Part shown: positions 1-12,312 of the stretch, piece after piece
Numbering within the stretch: position 1 is the first letter of the stretch
How the letters are laid out: the number at the start of each line of letters is the position of its first letter
NCBI GenBank assembly: GCA_963921195.1
Contig: OY992538.1
Location: forward strand, 85,931,904-85,995,903
DNA length: 64,000 nucleotides
Direction: 5' to 3'
DNA from: Pegoplata infirma
Lineage: Eukaryota > Arthropoda > Insecta > Diptera > Anthomyiidae
Notes under the pieces: generated by a model
Seen by the model: the letters and a program-made list of their open reading frames with translations, nothing else
What the model was told of the DNA's origin: nothing
The model's database searches: none
Program-made: the position numbers and the translations under genes

Positions 1-880
1 ACCTTCATAGTCAAACTTTCAATCCTATATATTATTTTGCAGGTGACAGCAACATTTGTCATTAATTTTCTATTAATCATAGGTCAAGCCTTGTGGAGGT
101 TGAAGCCATGAGGTTTAACGCGTTGTTATGGATGGGGTTTCATCCGAATTAAGCGTACCAAGGTTTTGTTTTTTCTCCTACTCGTTTCCTTATTTTTCTA
201 ACAACCTTCGTAGTAAAATTTTCAATTCTATATACTCTTTTGCAGATGACATTAAATTTCTTTTAGTCATAGACAAAGCTTTGTGGGGGTTGAAGCCATG
301 AGACAGAATATGAATGACACACTTAATCATGACCTCTCTACAATCTCTGAGTGAGGCCAAGCGAATAAGATCGATTTTAATGCTCGCAAGACCAAATGTT
401 GTATGTTGACCCACAGACGAGCTGTATAAATCATCTGTATCCATGGGTGGTATAAATATTGAAGAATCCGATTCAGATGAAAATACAGTGTGGTGTTTGT
501 TGGAACCAACATGTGGGCAGGGGCTTCAAGGTATATTTTAAAGCTTTTAGACCAGTTGCAAAGGAGCTTATCAATGACAGTAGGGCATCCAACTCTATTG
601 ATTCATTGGGGCATCGTCGGAACGTGGGCTGTGCATTATTTTTCTACCGATATTACCATGGTAATTAAGTGATCTGCTGAGATGGGTGAACTTATCCCTG
701 AGGCTCGGATTTATGTTCTTAACACTTGTCAATCCAGTAAATCCCATCCGTTTGTTGTTGACTGTCCAATGAATTGCACAACGCATTACAGAGAAACTTT
801 GTTCCATACTTACGTCGATAAACACTACTCCCTTTATCCTCCTCCTCGTAATCTATTTTCCTAATACCAACAGAGTGCAC
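1..880. repeat. old dispersed repeat, copy related to 2560-3165
   Basis: This stretch holds a decayed sequence that reappears in inverted orientation near 2560-3165. Read on the - strand, 190-444 gives a peptide containing QHTTFGLASIKI and DCREVMIKCVIHILSHGFN; the + strand of 2843-3124 gives QHTTLGLTSIKI and DCRNVLIECVIHVLPHSFN. A shorter internal direct repeat is also seen: 1-115 and 202-305 share a track ending in GGTTGAAGCCATGAG. No known domain is recognised. It may be a protein-coding transposon remnant or a non-coding repeat; the peptide similarity alone cannot decide. Confidence 0.5.
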
Positions 881-894
881 TGCATAAGTAGGGG

Positions 895-1340
895 GCATCC
901 CCTGAGTGTTGGCTTAAACTTTGGGCCTCTAAGTAAAAAACAACTTTATAGTATCCACCAAACAGTAAAATAATTCGAAAAATATTCAATAATGTGTTTT
1001 GCATCTCCTGCAAAAAATAAATAAATAGTGTGGCTATGTCTGTTTACATTTCAGGCCACGTTATGTATTCTGTATTTATGCTTGTGCATCAAAAATGGTA
1101 TTTGTATTTACATAAAATGACAGCAACGTCAAATAGTTTTTGGGCCGGGTTTAAGCGCCCACTGTCAATCAGTGGGTTTGTAAATTTAATTTAAATAATA
1201 TTTTCCCAGATATAGCGAATATATAATTCGCTCAAGAGCGCTGGGACAATTAAGGTACCAGTGTATGGTTAGGTTATGTTGTAAGTGGTGACGTTTTTAC
1301 GTCAGCACACATAGACTCTGAGGTCCGTTGTGATACCACG
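895..1340. other. no gene seen
   Basis: AT-rich sequence without a convincing reading frame, hairpin or repeat. It separates the old repeat on the left from the LINE remnant on the right. Confidence 0.5.
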
Positions 1341-1359
1341 GGACTGTAATAGGTTTCCC

Positions 1360-2350
1360 TACTAGTCCCTGCCGCTAAACCAATTTGAGCTCCTTATGAA
1401 ACTCCTAAGATATTGAATTTTGACATCCGACAAATCAGAAAGCTCGTGCAGCTCCCTAAGCAAGTCTCTGACCAAAAAGTGTCGGGCAATGGCAGATAAA
1501 ATGTTCGTCCAAGCAACCCCGAAAAAAGTCATTTGACGGCACATTTAACCGCTCTGCATGCCTTCCTATAAGACAGTGCCCAGTAATTACAGCAACCACC
1601 TTCGAAATCTCTCCTCTTGGAAGCGATATCAGCTGACTTGTTCGCTTCTGATTAAGAGAATGCCAAATCTGTCATGTAGTCTCACACGTCCATCCATTTG
1701 CCTATCTCTGATTAGTCTCCGTCGCGGTGTAAAGCCGTAGTTTCTAGAGGCATACCAACACATTCGAATTCTGTTGGAACCTGTAAGGTAGTTCCCAGTT
1801 TAGCAACCTCATCGGCTTTGCAATTCCCTGGAATGTCTCTGGGCCCTGGGACCCATGTGAGTCGTATATCAAACTGCACAGAAAAAACAGTTTAATTGTG
1901 CCAGCCGAATTAAGAGCCAACTGCATGGTTTAATTACAACAACTGAAATTTTCGGTTGCGATTACCGAAATTTATTTGGACCAACAGAAGTTAAATTTTC
2001 AAAACAAATTTTGGTTATGGCAACCGAAAATTTCGGTTGTTGTTATTAAACTATGCAGTTGGCTCTAAATTCGGCTGGCACAACTAAACTGTTCTCTCTG
2101 TGTGCTTGGCCATCTCATTTAAAGACGTGAGGCAGTTGAGGGCTGATCTTGTTTTCAGAAACATTGACTCCAGGGACTTGACCGCGGCTTGGCTGTCAGA
2201 ATAGATGTTGACTGCGGTTGTTTACCAGGTCTCTGCCTGGTAAAAACAGCAATGATCTGGCAATCTTCGAGCCAGGCTCAACCGAGCTCTTCCGAATAGA
2301 CTCAAATGCCCACTTGTTCATGCAGCTTCAATCCGTCTGTGTAAAAAATT
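1360..2350 (-). pseudogene. LINE remnant, RNase H domain and C-terminal tail
   Basis: This is a dead non-LTR retrotransposon fragment. Reading down the - strand from about 2347, the frame gives FYTDGLKL, then SDSQAAVKSLESMFLKTRSA near 2200-2140, then, after an insertion, RLTWVPGPRDIPGNCKADEV near 1865-1805. These match the order of RNase H motifs (TDGS, DSQAA, WVPGH..GN..AD) found after the reverse transcriptase in I/Jockey/R1-type LINEs. Stops and frame changes occur throughout, so it is not functional. The reading frame at 1362-1544 continues the C-terminal tail. A foldback MITE (1876-2105) interrupts the RNase H domain. The clade cannot be fixed from this part. Confidence 0.75.
1876..2105. 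mobile_element. foldback MITE inside LINE RNase H
   Basis: Two arms are nearly complementary: the left starts GCACAGAAAAAACAGTTTA and continues through GCCGAATTAAGAGCCAACTG; the right arm mirrors it and ends TAAACTGTTCTCTCTGTGTGC. The element splits the RNase H frame between the residues AKH and FDIRLTW. A clean target duplication was not found. Confidence 0.75.
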
Positions 2351-2469
2351 ATGGAGGGTCCTAGGGGACTTCTAACTTCCATCAAATGGTAAATCGCGAC
2401 CCACAAGGGGGTCGTGGAAGCGAAAAGTTTAGTAAATGCTAAAAACCTTTAAATTTCTAAAATATAAAA

Positions 2470-3165
2470 ACAAAATTATTTTGGCAATTGTTGAGTTGTC
2501 AAAATATTAAAATATCCGTACAGTAATTGATGAGCTTCAAAACTTCTTTGCACCCGATCCAGAAGCTTCAAGATAGACCTTGAAGCACCTGGTCAGATAT
2601 GAGAGTTGTATTCCTTTTTCTGTCAGATATAGGCGGTATAAATAGTGAAAAGTTTAGACGGAGTAAAGTAATTCTTTTACCGTTTTAAGAAACCAAGACA
2701 CTGAATGCTTCTTTCGAAACTTGAAATACATGTCAGTTCCAACGAACATCATATTGGAACTGACATGAACATCAAGAGTGTCTGCATCCTCAGTAGCTAT
2801 ACCTCTCATGGATACAGATGACGCTGATTCCACAAGTCGTCTATGGTTCAACATACAACATTGGGTCTAACGAGTATTAAAATTTACCGTATTCGCAAGA
2901 CCCCACTCGGAGATTGTCGTAATGTCTTGATTGAGTGTGTCATTCATGTTCTGCCTCATAGCTTCAACCTCACTAAGGCTCGGTCTATGATTAAAGGAAA
3001 ATTAATGACAAATGTTGCTGTCATCTGTGAAAGAATAGATAAAATTGGAAGTTCAACCCAAAAGGTCATTAAGAAAAGTAAGAAAAAGTATATGAGTAAG
3101 AACAGAACCTTAAGATACCCCTGAATTCAACTGAAACTTATCTGATGAGAACCCATCTATAACAA
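2470..3165. repeat. old dispersed repeat, inverted copy of 190-480
   Basis: Inverted relative of the sequence at the start of the window. The + frame 2843-3124 is about 93 codons and shares its first 55 residues with the - frame at 190-444. Upstream, 2740-2765 holds a small palindrome around GTTCCAACGAACATCATATTGGAAC. No function can be assigned. Confidence 0.5.
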
Positions 3166-3760
3166 GTATAAGGCGGTTTCTGAGAAAGATCGATAAAAAT
3201 CGAGAGAAGTCACTGCTGACATCAAACGCAATAAGCTTCGGAACGAGTGTACCGTTCCATATACGATCAAACCACTTCGCTTTCACCAAATTGGTGAATA
3301 GAACGATTTCATCGTTCCGAAAGAAACGCTAACTGGTCTCCCGTAGACAACTTCTAAGAAAGCCATACTGCCGATCGCATAAAAGAAAATTGAACACCAG
3401 ATAATTTACCATAGCGTGATTCATTATGCTCTCTATCACTTTCGAAAGCGTAAGGCAAATTCCTATTGGGCGGTAGTTTTCAGGGTTTGTCGCCTAATCC
3501 TTGTTGAGATTGTCTGGTCGTTGGCCACCTTCCAACAGCAGCGAAAAGTCCTACCCGATAGGGGTAGCTAAATAATGTTGCCAGAAGACGAACCCCGGAG
3601 GGCTTATCTGAGATGCAAAATCGAGATCTAATTATGTCTCGGATTTGGCCAACATTGGAACAAAATCAACATGTTATAAGATCTGGTCAGATACAATTAT
3701 ATACAATACCATAAAATCATACACCTCGTCCACAACTGATAAAAAAACTTAGCAATAACG
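3165..3760. other. no intact gene; degenerate sequence
   Basis: Somewhat higher GC than the surroundings (for example 3500-3600), with no open frame. It could be a decayed transposon body, but no motif was recognised. Confidence 0.4.
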
Positions 3761-3767
3761 TCATAAC

Positions 3768-5433
3768 TAACCTGACCAACAATCCCGCTTTTGGCGGGAT
3801 TATCCCGCTTTTTGAAGTCTCATCCCGCCTTGATTTTCCATCCCGCTTTATCCCGCTTTTTGACTTTTAGAATAGTAAAGTACAATTTATAATTTTTCAA
3901 ACAATATTTTGAGTATGATTGTTCTGTATTTTTTTTTAAATTTATTTTTATCATATAAAGGATGTAAAGGATGTTTATCATGTAAAGGAAATTACTTTTA
4001 AAAATGCGTTGAAATTTCCAAAATCTTTTTAACTGTTTATTTAAAAAAAAAAAAAAAATAATTTATTTTGTTTTTTTTTTTAAATTATTTTTTCTCCTTA
4101 ATTTGAAAATTCAACAATTCTGCAATTTTCGAAACACTTTTATTTATAAAGTTTTGTATGGTTGGCATTATTTGTTTGTGGAAAAAATTCTGAACTATGT
4201 CTAAATTTTCCAAATTAAACCTTAAAATCGATGTAGAAAAAAACACGCCATTTTTTTTTAAGTTCATTAAATTCAGAGAGTAATTAACTTTTGTTTTAAA
4301 GAAAAATGGCTTTGAAAATTGAGGAATTTTTGCATGACATCGTTTTATATTTAATTTTTTCTACTGTAACTCAACATTTCTGTAGTTTCCAAAACACATT
4401 TATTAAATAGTTTTGTATCGGAATATCAGAACTGGTTCTGAATTGTTCAAATTTTGGATAAAAATATATTTTATTGAATTTTATTCTCTACAAAATTTCA
4501 AATTTACAGTGATCAGCAATTTTTTGTTTTCGGGAAAATGAGTTTAATCTTTAAAGTCATTGTTCTCAAAAACAAAAAGTAACTGCTCTCTGAAATTTTG
4601 ATATTTTGTAAAGAATATAATGAACTTTCATTTAAATATATAGATTTGTTTCGGAAACTTTAGAATTGTTGAGTTACTGAAGAAAAATTTAAAAGTAAAG
4701 CGATGTCATGCAAAAATTGCTCAATTTTATAAAATTTCACGAAACTTTAAAGTTCAAAATCATTTTTCTCGAAAACAAAAAATAACTGCCTTCTAAAACT
4801 TTGACATTTTCTAAAGAATTTAATGATCTTTCATTTAATTTAAAAAAAATAACAATGGCATGCTTTTTTCTACATCGATTTTTAGGCTAAATTTTTAAAA
4901 CTCAGACATAGTTTTGAGTTTGGTCCAAAGACAAATAATGCCAGTCGTTATCCCAAACAAAACTATAAATTAAATGTTTTTCGAAAAATGTAGAAAAAAT
5001 TTATTACGCAAATTGCTCAATTTTGCGATGTTTGACCACGACCATCTCGCCCATTTTTTCGAAAAGATCAAACTTTTGTTTCACGATTTTTTAGTTTCAT
5101 ATAGGGCAATAAGCTCCGTAAATATGACTTTGATCCACCAACAGTTTTTTTGTGGTACATTTGAAATAAAAAGCTTCATATGCTTCAGAGCTATCTTTCG
5201 AAAGCAAGTATATTTTCAACAGACATACAGTCAGAAAGATTCGGTAAAGTCGGTAATTTATATACTTTATGGGTCCTAGGACCTATTTCTGATCAGTTAC
5301 AAACGGAATGACAGACTAATATATATCGCCTATTGCTAATTAAAGGGGATAAAAAGTCCCGCTTTTTAGGTCAAAATCCCGCTTTTTCAACTTTTCCATC
5401 CCGCTTTTCAGTCAAAAACAGTTGGTCAGGTTA
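3768..5433. mobile_element. hAT-like element, ATCCCGCTTTT subterminal motifs
   Basis: Ends are TAACCTGACCAAC and its complement GTTGGTCAGGTTA. The 8-bp target duplication GTCATAAC lies at 3760-3767 and 5434-5441. Just inside both ends is a cluster of the motif ATCCCGCTTTT (about six copies left, four right, inverted to each other only in part). The 1.3-kb interior is AT-rich and has no transposase frame, so it is non-autonomous. Length of duplication and end form suggest the hAT superfamily; the transposase family itself is not shown. Confidence 0.85.
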
Positions 5434-5441
5434 GTCATAAC

Positions 5442-6190
5442 TGATATAACGCCAAAATATATTTAGCAATAATTGCTTGGCAATTTGGCTGAGCCACCAT
5501 TGCTGGCAATAAAACATCAAAATCGAACGTCATCTTTGTTTGGAATTCATCAAAATAGACGAAAAGTGTTTTATTTTGTTTATTCTGCCGACGTTATTCG
5601 TTATTGCCGCCGAAAAAAATCAGGTGGAGACCTGGTGATAAGTATATTACCACATAAAAGCAGATCAGATAACATTAATTACATTTTTATATGGGTGGTC
5701 GTATAGTTTAACATGTGGGTTGGCAACTAAAGTAGCATGTAAGATCTCACTTTTAGTTGGCAATATTACCGGACTGTCTCAAGTTCTATATATAATTTCC
5801 ACTCTCCCCCAAAATGTAATCATACATTTGACCACGGTTTAGTTATATAAGGTTACATACGATTAGTAAACAAATCCGCCATGTCAATTGTTGGACAAGT
5901 TTCGGTGTTTAATTATGATTTTAATTATCTTTAATTTTGCACACTTTTGCCAGCCAAAATTTGTTAAATTTTTAAGAACTTAAAATTTAAAATTATATTT
6001 TTTGTAAACATTAACAAACTACATATATAAATTTTTTCAAAATTTTAAACAAAATTCAAGAAAATTAAATTGACAATTTTCTCAATTCCTTTTTGTTTCG
6101 ACATTTAATTTTTTTAGTACACACCGATTTCTATTGTTCTTCTGCATCCTTTATATCTGTCATTCGTGCATTTGACAATCCTTTTAAGGG
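5442..6190. other. AT-rich, no gene seen
   Basis: The only frame of note (5473-5706, +) has no recognisable domain and looks like chance. No repeat ends seen. Confidence 0.4.
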
Positions 6191-6192
6191 CA

Positions 6193-6366
6193 GTTTACAC
6201 GTTAACTACCCTTGACCACCCTTATCTACTATTTCCCAGTATTGGTGATACGGTTTGCCGGGTTTAAATAATTTTGTATGAAAAATTATTTGAATTTGAC
6301 AATTGCTATCCTCCAATACTGGGAAATAGTAGATAAGGGTAGTCAAGGGTAGTTAACGTGTAAATC
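6193..6366. mobile_element. small foldback MITE
   Basis: About 50-bp arms: the left contains CACGTTAACTACCCTTGACC and TACTATTTCCCAGTATTGG; the right (6312-6364) is its complement with a mismatch or two. The loop is about 65 bp. No gene inside. Confidence 0.75.
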
Positions 6367-6369
6367 AAG

Positions 6370-7305
6370 CTTTATTTAAAAAATTCCTCAAAACTAAACG
6401 CAAAACTGGTTTTTATTTTTTTTAGCCAAAAAAAAGCCGTCATCATGAATTTTCATTAATGACCCAAATATACCAAATTTGTTTAAACAATTAACACCTA
6501 TTTTATTATAGACTTTACATTTTATTAATAGTAAGAGAGGAAAAAATGATAAATATTACAACGATTAGCAAGATACAGTGATTGACAAATGATTAGAAAT
6601 CAAAAGTTGGCATCAATTGTATTTTATTGATATTCCAGACAGATACAACCGTGCCAACTAAAAAATAATAATAAAATAGAGAAAAAGTATTGTTTAATTC
6701 TCTGTTTTCAAGTTTATTTCTCACTCATGGTGATCTTCATCGTTTAAGAGAAAGTTTGTTTTGTGTTTTATTTTTTTTAGTTCATGTTTTAGTGTAACTC
6801 AGAGATTCTTAAATGGTAATACAAAAAATCTTAAATGACGTAAATATTGACATTTTTTGAACATTTATAAAAACGTGACAATTATAACTTAAATGTCACT
6901 TTATTTGAACAATAAATGGTAAACAAAAAAAAAAAAACGGTTTCTCCCCTCCCATTTCCTGCGTAAAACAAAGTACTCTGTAGTAGTACTCTCTTTCGGA
7001 ACAAAATGTGTGGACCCAATTGGGTCCTAACTTTGAATAAAAAAAATCCAATTCCGGGAAATTTTGAAATGCTAATATCTCGGTAAGTACCGGCGATATA
7101 ACAAAAAGTTTCAAAGCAATTTTGTAGCTCTGGGATCGTAGGGCAAGACCACCGAACACCCGAATGCAATTCGAGCCATAGTTTTTGAGTTATTTACGTT
7201 TCAAATGTGTTGAACCTATTGGGTGCTAAAAATAAGGTCCCAAAACTAAAAAATTTAACTCAATTTTTTACATTCAAAAGAAATAGGACCTAAAATTGAC
7301 AGTTT
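6370..7305. other. AT-rich region with a dispersed repeat at 6990-7200
   Basis: Around 7000-7090 is a sequence (TGTGTGGACCC... AATATCTCGG) that recurs in diverged form at 9300-9370, so it is part of a dispersed repeat. The two overlapping - frames at 6882-7169 fall in this repeat and have no family signature. Confidence 0.4.
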
Positions 7306-7309
7306 TCTA

Positions 7310-8265
7310 TAGAAAGCATATGAGCAGGAATTTAAAAAATGTCTTAGAAACTGACACTTTTTCTAAAAGAAAAATTTCACAGAGTCTGTGAGTCACAGAC
7401 TGTAGCATTTTCTATGAGAAACATGTTTCAGAATCAGATTTTTGGTTCAGAATCTGAGACCCTTTCTATGAGAAAAACATCTTAGAAGCGATACATTTTT
7501 TCCGAAAAATGTTTCAGAATATCTGATTTCTTCTTTAAGAGAAATGTCTCAGAATCCGAGATTTTTTCAGCAAGAAAAATGTTTCAGAATAAGGAAAATG
7601 ATTCAGAATAAGCGATTTTATCTACATATAAAACGACTTAGAATCTGAAACTTTTTCTTCAAGAAATCTTTTCTATAAGAAAAATGTCTTAGAATCTGCG
7701 ACTTTTTCTATAAGAAAAATGTCTTAGAATCTACCACTTTTTTAATGAGAAAAATGTCTCAGAATCTGAGTTTGTTTTCTATAAGAATAATGTCTCAGAT
7801 TCTGCGACTTTTCTATAAAAAAATGTCTTAGATTCTGTGACTTTTTCTATAAGAAAATATCTCAGAATCTGCGACTTTTTCGATAAGAAAAATGTCTCAG
7901 AATCTTGCGGCGTTTTTTTATTAAAAAAGGGTTTTATAATCTGAGACTTTTTCCATAAAAAAGTCTTAGAATCTGACACGTTTTCTATAAGAAAAATGTC
8001 TCAGAATCTAAAACTTTTTCTACAAAAAAAATGTCTTGGAAACTTACAATTTTTTGTAAGAAAATGTCTTAGAATCGAAGACAGTTTCTATAACAAAACT
8101 GTCTCCGAATCTGAAAAAAATGCCTCAAGCTTAGACTTTTTCTATAAGAAAAAGGCACTAATTCTGAGACTTTTTGTAAAAAAAGTGTCTTAAAATCAAA
8201 GAAATTGCTGACTTTAAGATTTTTGCATTACAAAAGTGTCTCAGAATCACCCTTTTTATAGAAAA
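7310..8265. repeat. degenerate minisatellite, about 35-bp unit
   Basis: Tandem diverged units of the form TTTTTCTATAAGAAAAATG followed by TCTCAGAATCTGAGAC. The unit is the reverse complement of the unit in the cleaner array at 46690-48330. The frames 7779-7979 and 7996-8193 are products of the repeat, not genes. Confidence 0.85.
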
Positions 8266-8269
8266 CTGT

Positions 8270-9400
8270 CAATCAAGTTTAACCAAATTTATATTTTGAC
8301 AATTTGGGAATTATCTTCACTTCTGTATTTGGATGGATGCCGTTACACAACAAGAAAGCTTAGCAAGGATGAATGTTTGGTAAAGGTGTGTTTATGTCAT
8401 CCCACCGAGTCTTTAGATTTTAAGAAAGTAAAATTTTACCAAAGTCTTAATACTGCCAAAAAATCATAAACAAAATCAAGAGACATTTTTTAAAACAGCT
8501 GTTTGTATGCAAATCTAATAACACACAGCCATTTTTTGAAATATTTCATAAAATCAAAAGTCCTATTGGACTGTCAACAAAATCATATTACACACGATTT
8601 TTTGACAGGTCTTAATACTCAGTGGTATGATATAAACACAGCTTAACTTCCATTCATTTAGTAATTGACCTTGATGTTCCAAATAGTAGCAATATCGTCA
8701 ATCTGCAGATTAAACAAAGTGTAATTTTCAGTTTTTGTGTTTTTGCAAATCTAAATCAAGCTTTTTGGACAAGAAGCACATTTGGTTTACAAATGTGTAG
8801 AAGGCTTTTGTCCAAAATCACCAAATCTTATAATCACACTTACCTGATCAATAAATTTTAATCACTTCAATAGGGTGCAAAATCATACATCTTATTTAAG
8901 GCACTTTTACTATTACCAAGCTAAAAGCAACAGTTTGGCTAAGCACATTTTATTTTATGGCCCAATTTAATTACATAACTTACGCGAGAACAACACGATT
9001 TTAAAAATAAATAAAATTTTTTGGATTATTTATTTTTGTTTATTTTTTGTTATTGACATTTCTGATTGCTAGAAATTACTTAGCCGAATTTTCGGGTAAA
9101 TTTATTTAAGTTTTTTTATTCATATAAAATTAAGCAAATACTTTAAGAAATTACTTTGCTAAAAGTAAATAGTAAAAAGTAATGTCTTATTTTTATTCAT
9201 ACCACCCAATATCTAGAAAACTAAGCAAGATAGACCAAAACCTACCAAAATTCCGGATTAAAATCGATAGCGACCCTTTAGGGAAAGTTGACATCTTCAC
9301 ATGTGTGGGTCCTTACTTTGAACCAAAAAATTTGAATTACAGGAATTTTAAAATGCAAATATCTCAGTATTCTTGCTTAGTTTTCGAGATATTTGCATAT
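8270..9400. other. no gene seen; dispersed repeat near 9215-9400
   Basis: AT-rich. The part from 9300 matches 7010-7085 in diverged form. Nothing else can be supported. Confidence 0.4.
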
Positions 9401-9649
9401 TAAATTTTCATATATGAATTTCGGTGAGTGAGTGAGTAAAAATATGAGATGCTCTGAGCATTCTCATGAGAATTTTCATTTATTCACCAGCTCACGAAAT
9501 TTTTTATTTTTTTATTTCTCACACACAAGCAGTAAAGCAAGAAATAAATCTGCTTTTTTCATAGCACACGAATGAAACTGTTTGTGTTTATTTCATTTTC
9601 AATGCTTGGTGAGAATGAGTGAAAATAAAATAGTAAATCCGAACCTTGG

Positions 9650-9932
9650 CTTAAGCAGAGTACCTGCTTTAAGCATAGTACTCTGGTTAATTTCACAGAA
9701 AAAAATCTGTCAAACTCCATATAAAAAATAAATTTTGGCAACGCGAGCAATTATAGGGAAATTGTTAAAAAGTTTTCACGCATTTTTATTACACAAGACA
9801 ATTTAATTAAATTGCCGTGAAAAAGTGAAAATAGTTTCTTTCTTAGAATTGTCAAAAGTGGTTAATTTATACATTTTTTATTACGATGTAATTCGTTCAA
9901 ATTTTAAGTTAAACTTTCGCCGTGAAAAACAT
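9650..9932. repeat. repeat copy 1, split by the element at 9933-12006
   Basis: Contains AGTACTCTGGTTAATTTCAC, a tract AAATTGCCGTGAAAAAGTG, and ends GCCGTGAAAAACA. A second copy follows at 12015-12310. Copy 1 is interrupted after GTGAAAAACATA; its continuation GTACTATACC is found at 12007. Confidence 0.7.
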
Positions 9933-12004
9933 ACCCAACAAACAAAATGGTCCGTTTTCGGTCCGTCTAATACGGACTGTTTTCTGGATCCGTATACGGA
10001 CCAGAAAACGGACTATAAGGAACATCGAATCTGATTCGAAGTCCGTTGAGAGTACGACACTTACGAACCGTTAACGGACCGATATGCAGTGCTGAAAACG
10101 GAGTACACAAATTTATAGTACGTTACAGACGTACCGTAAACGGACCATTTTCGTGCCGTAAAAATGGTATGGACTCCTGTTATAGCGGACCGTAAACGGT
10201 ACGTATTCGTGCCGTAATTTGAAGCAATATACGGGGTATTATTAGCAAATTTTCATTTAATACACAATTTTCATATTTTTTAAATATATTTTAATGGAAA
10301 TTTAAAAATAAAATAGTAAATATTTAAAAAATAACGGATTAATTATAAATATATTACAAAACAAGTAGAAAAGTTAAATTCGACTTGGCCGAATCTATGA
10401 ATACCCTCCACAATGCCCATTTTAAGTGATAATGAATTTTCTAACGTGAAAAAAATAACAGTTTTGATTAGAAATATTTTATTTTGTTTAAAAATTTTTT
10501 TTTTTTGTAATTTTTGAAAAAAAAAATTATTTACTAATTTTTTTTTTGAGTGTAAAATTTTTTTTGAGTGTATTTTTTTTTTTGTTTTGGTATAAAAATA
10601 TTTTAAAGTGACAAAAATACGTTGTAAAATATTTTTGTGACTTACCAATGTTTTTAAAACAGGTTTAACGGGTTTTCAACAAGTGAATTTTAGGTGAAGC
10701 TAATCTGAAATTCACGGTTTTGCTAATAACTTTTGAACCACTGGACCGATTTGGCTGAAATTCAATACGAACGAGGCTGGAGGAACGCAAAAGATATATG
10801 CCAAGCTTCTGCATCCTCAGAATTGCTTTCCGATAGTTATAGTGCTTTTTATCTCAAAAATTCACGAAAAACCCTTGCCGAAATTCAGTCTTTTGCTCAT
10901 AACTTTTGAACCACTTGACCGATTTCGCTGGATTGCAATACCAACCTGACCAAGTAAATGCCCAACATATATGCCAAACTTCAGGAGCCTCCGTTAAGTC
11001 TTTCAAAAGTTAGCGTGTTTTCAACAGACAGACAGACGGACGGACATCGCTAGATCGTCTTAAAATCGATCGAGGATCATGAATATATATTTCGAGGTGT
11101 TACAAACGGAATGACAAACTTATATATACCCTCTATCACTAGAGTGGAGGGTATAAAAACCAAAATTAATAGAATGGGAAAGCGAACAATGCAAAAAATA
11201 TACATTTTAAATCTGCTTTTATCAATTTAAATCTAGCGTCATTCAGCGTACTCACATTTTTAATTTTTACAGAATACCGTTCTAATAGGCATCTCATACG
11301 GCTCAAAAGGGGTGTAATTTCAGTTGATTTTTCTGCTGATTTACAGCTCCTATATTTAATTTATCGGGAAATTTAATAAGACAAAAGGCGGACATACATA
11401 TAATTTCTAGAAACCTAAAATTAAAGATGTTTTTAGTTATTTTTAACAGATAATATTTTTAACAGATAAATATTTAAATACTTACATTAATTTCTTGGAA
11501 GTTAATATTTAAATGTCCAAGAAATCAAATCCATTTTTCGCTCTGAGAAGCACATATTGCAAAGTACCAATTATTTCCTATTACGGAATATCGCCCCTGA
11601 GTCACAATTTATTTATTTTTAATTACTGTAAAATCTACATGTAGCTCACGGACAGAACTCTTTCTATCTCAAACGTGATATTTTGCGGCGTTATTAAATT
11701 ATTTTTTATAAAATTTAATTATTCTGACAAAAGAAGAAACTCTGTAAGTACCGGAAGAAAAACGACACCGTTTGTAACGGATTGAATACGGATGAAAATC
11801 GGTGTAGTCCGTTTTGAACGGTACAGAAACGGAAACTTTAATACGGAATATAAACGTACCTGTTCGAAAATAATAATTTACGGACCGTTAATGTTCCGTT
11901 TACGTACCAGCTTTGACGGATACGAACTTTACGGTCAGTAAACGGGCCATAAAAGCCGGATTCATGATTCCGTACTTGTCGGTGAGTCCGTAAATGTGTT
12001 TCTT
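9933..12004. mobile_element. TA-target element with ACGGACC motif clusters
   Basis: Ends are CCCAACAAACA (left) and TGTTTCTTGGG (right), flanked on both sides by TA. The flanks join into the sequence seen at the end of the second repeat copy (near 12295-12310), which confirms the insertion. Inside both ends are many copies of CGGACCGT / ACGGTCCG-like motifs (9950-10215 and 11745-12000). The centre carries a separate inserted repeat at 10360-11158. No transposase frame seen. Confidence 0.75.
10360..11158 (-). repeat. dispersed repeat with ATACCCTCCAC / GTGGAGGGTAT ends
   Basis: In - orientation it starts TATACCCTCCACTC and ends with a short palindrome ATTCGGCCAAGTCGAATTTAAC-like tract and CTACTTGTTT. 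It includes GTCCGTCTGTC runs and the sequence CTTTTGAACCACTGGACCG twice. Relatives lie at 13427-13995, 40074-40590, 51202-54793 and 60730-61592. Class unknown. Confidence 0.7.
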
Positions 12005-12009
12005 GGGTA

Positions 12010-12312
12010 GTACTATACCTAAAGCATAGTACTCTGTTCGATTTCACGGAAAAAATCTATCAAACTCCATGTAAAAAATAAATAAATTTTGACAACGTGA
12101 GGAATTACAGGGAAATTGTTAAAAAAGTTTTCACGCATTTTTATTACACAAGACAATTTAAATTGCCGTGAAAAAGTGACATTTTAGTTTTATTATGATC
12201 GTTTCTTTCTTATAATTGTTAAAAGTGTTTGATTTTTTAATGTATTTACGATGAAAGACGTTTAAATTTAAAGTTAAACTTTTGCCGTGAAAAACAGAGT
12301 ACTATACCTAAA
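12010..12312. repeat. repeat copy 2 (pair of 9650-9932)
   Basis: Same order of blocks as copy 1 with small differences: GCATAGTACTCTG at the start, AAATTGCCGTGAAAAAGTGA in the middle, and GCCGTGAAAAACAGAGTACTA at the end. The two copies are in tandem. Confidence 0.7.

Noticed and set aside
6882..7169. Overlapping - frames of 95 and 87 codons
   Set aside because: They lie in a dispersed repeat also found at 9300 and show no domain.
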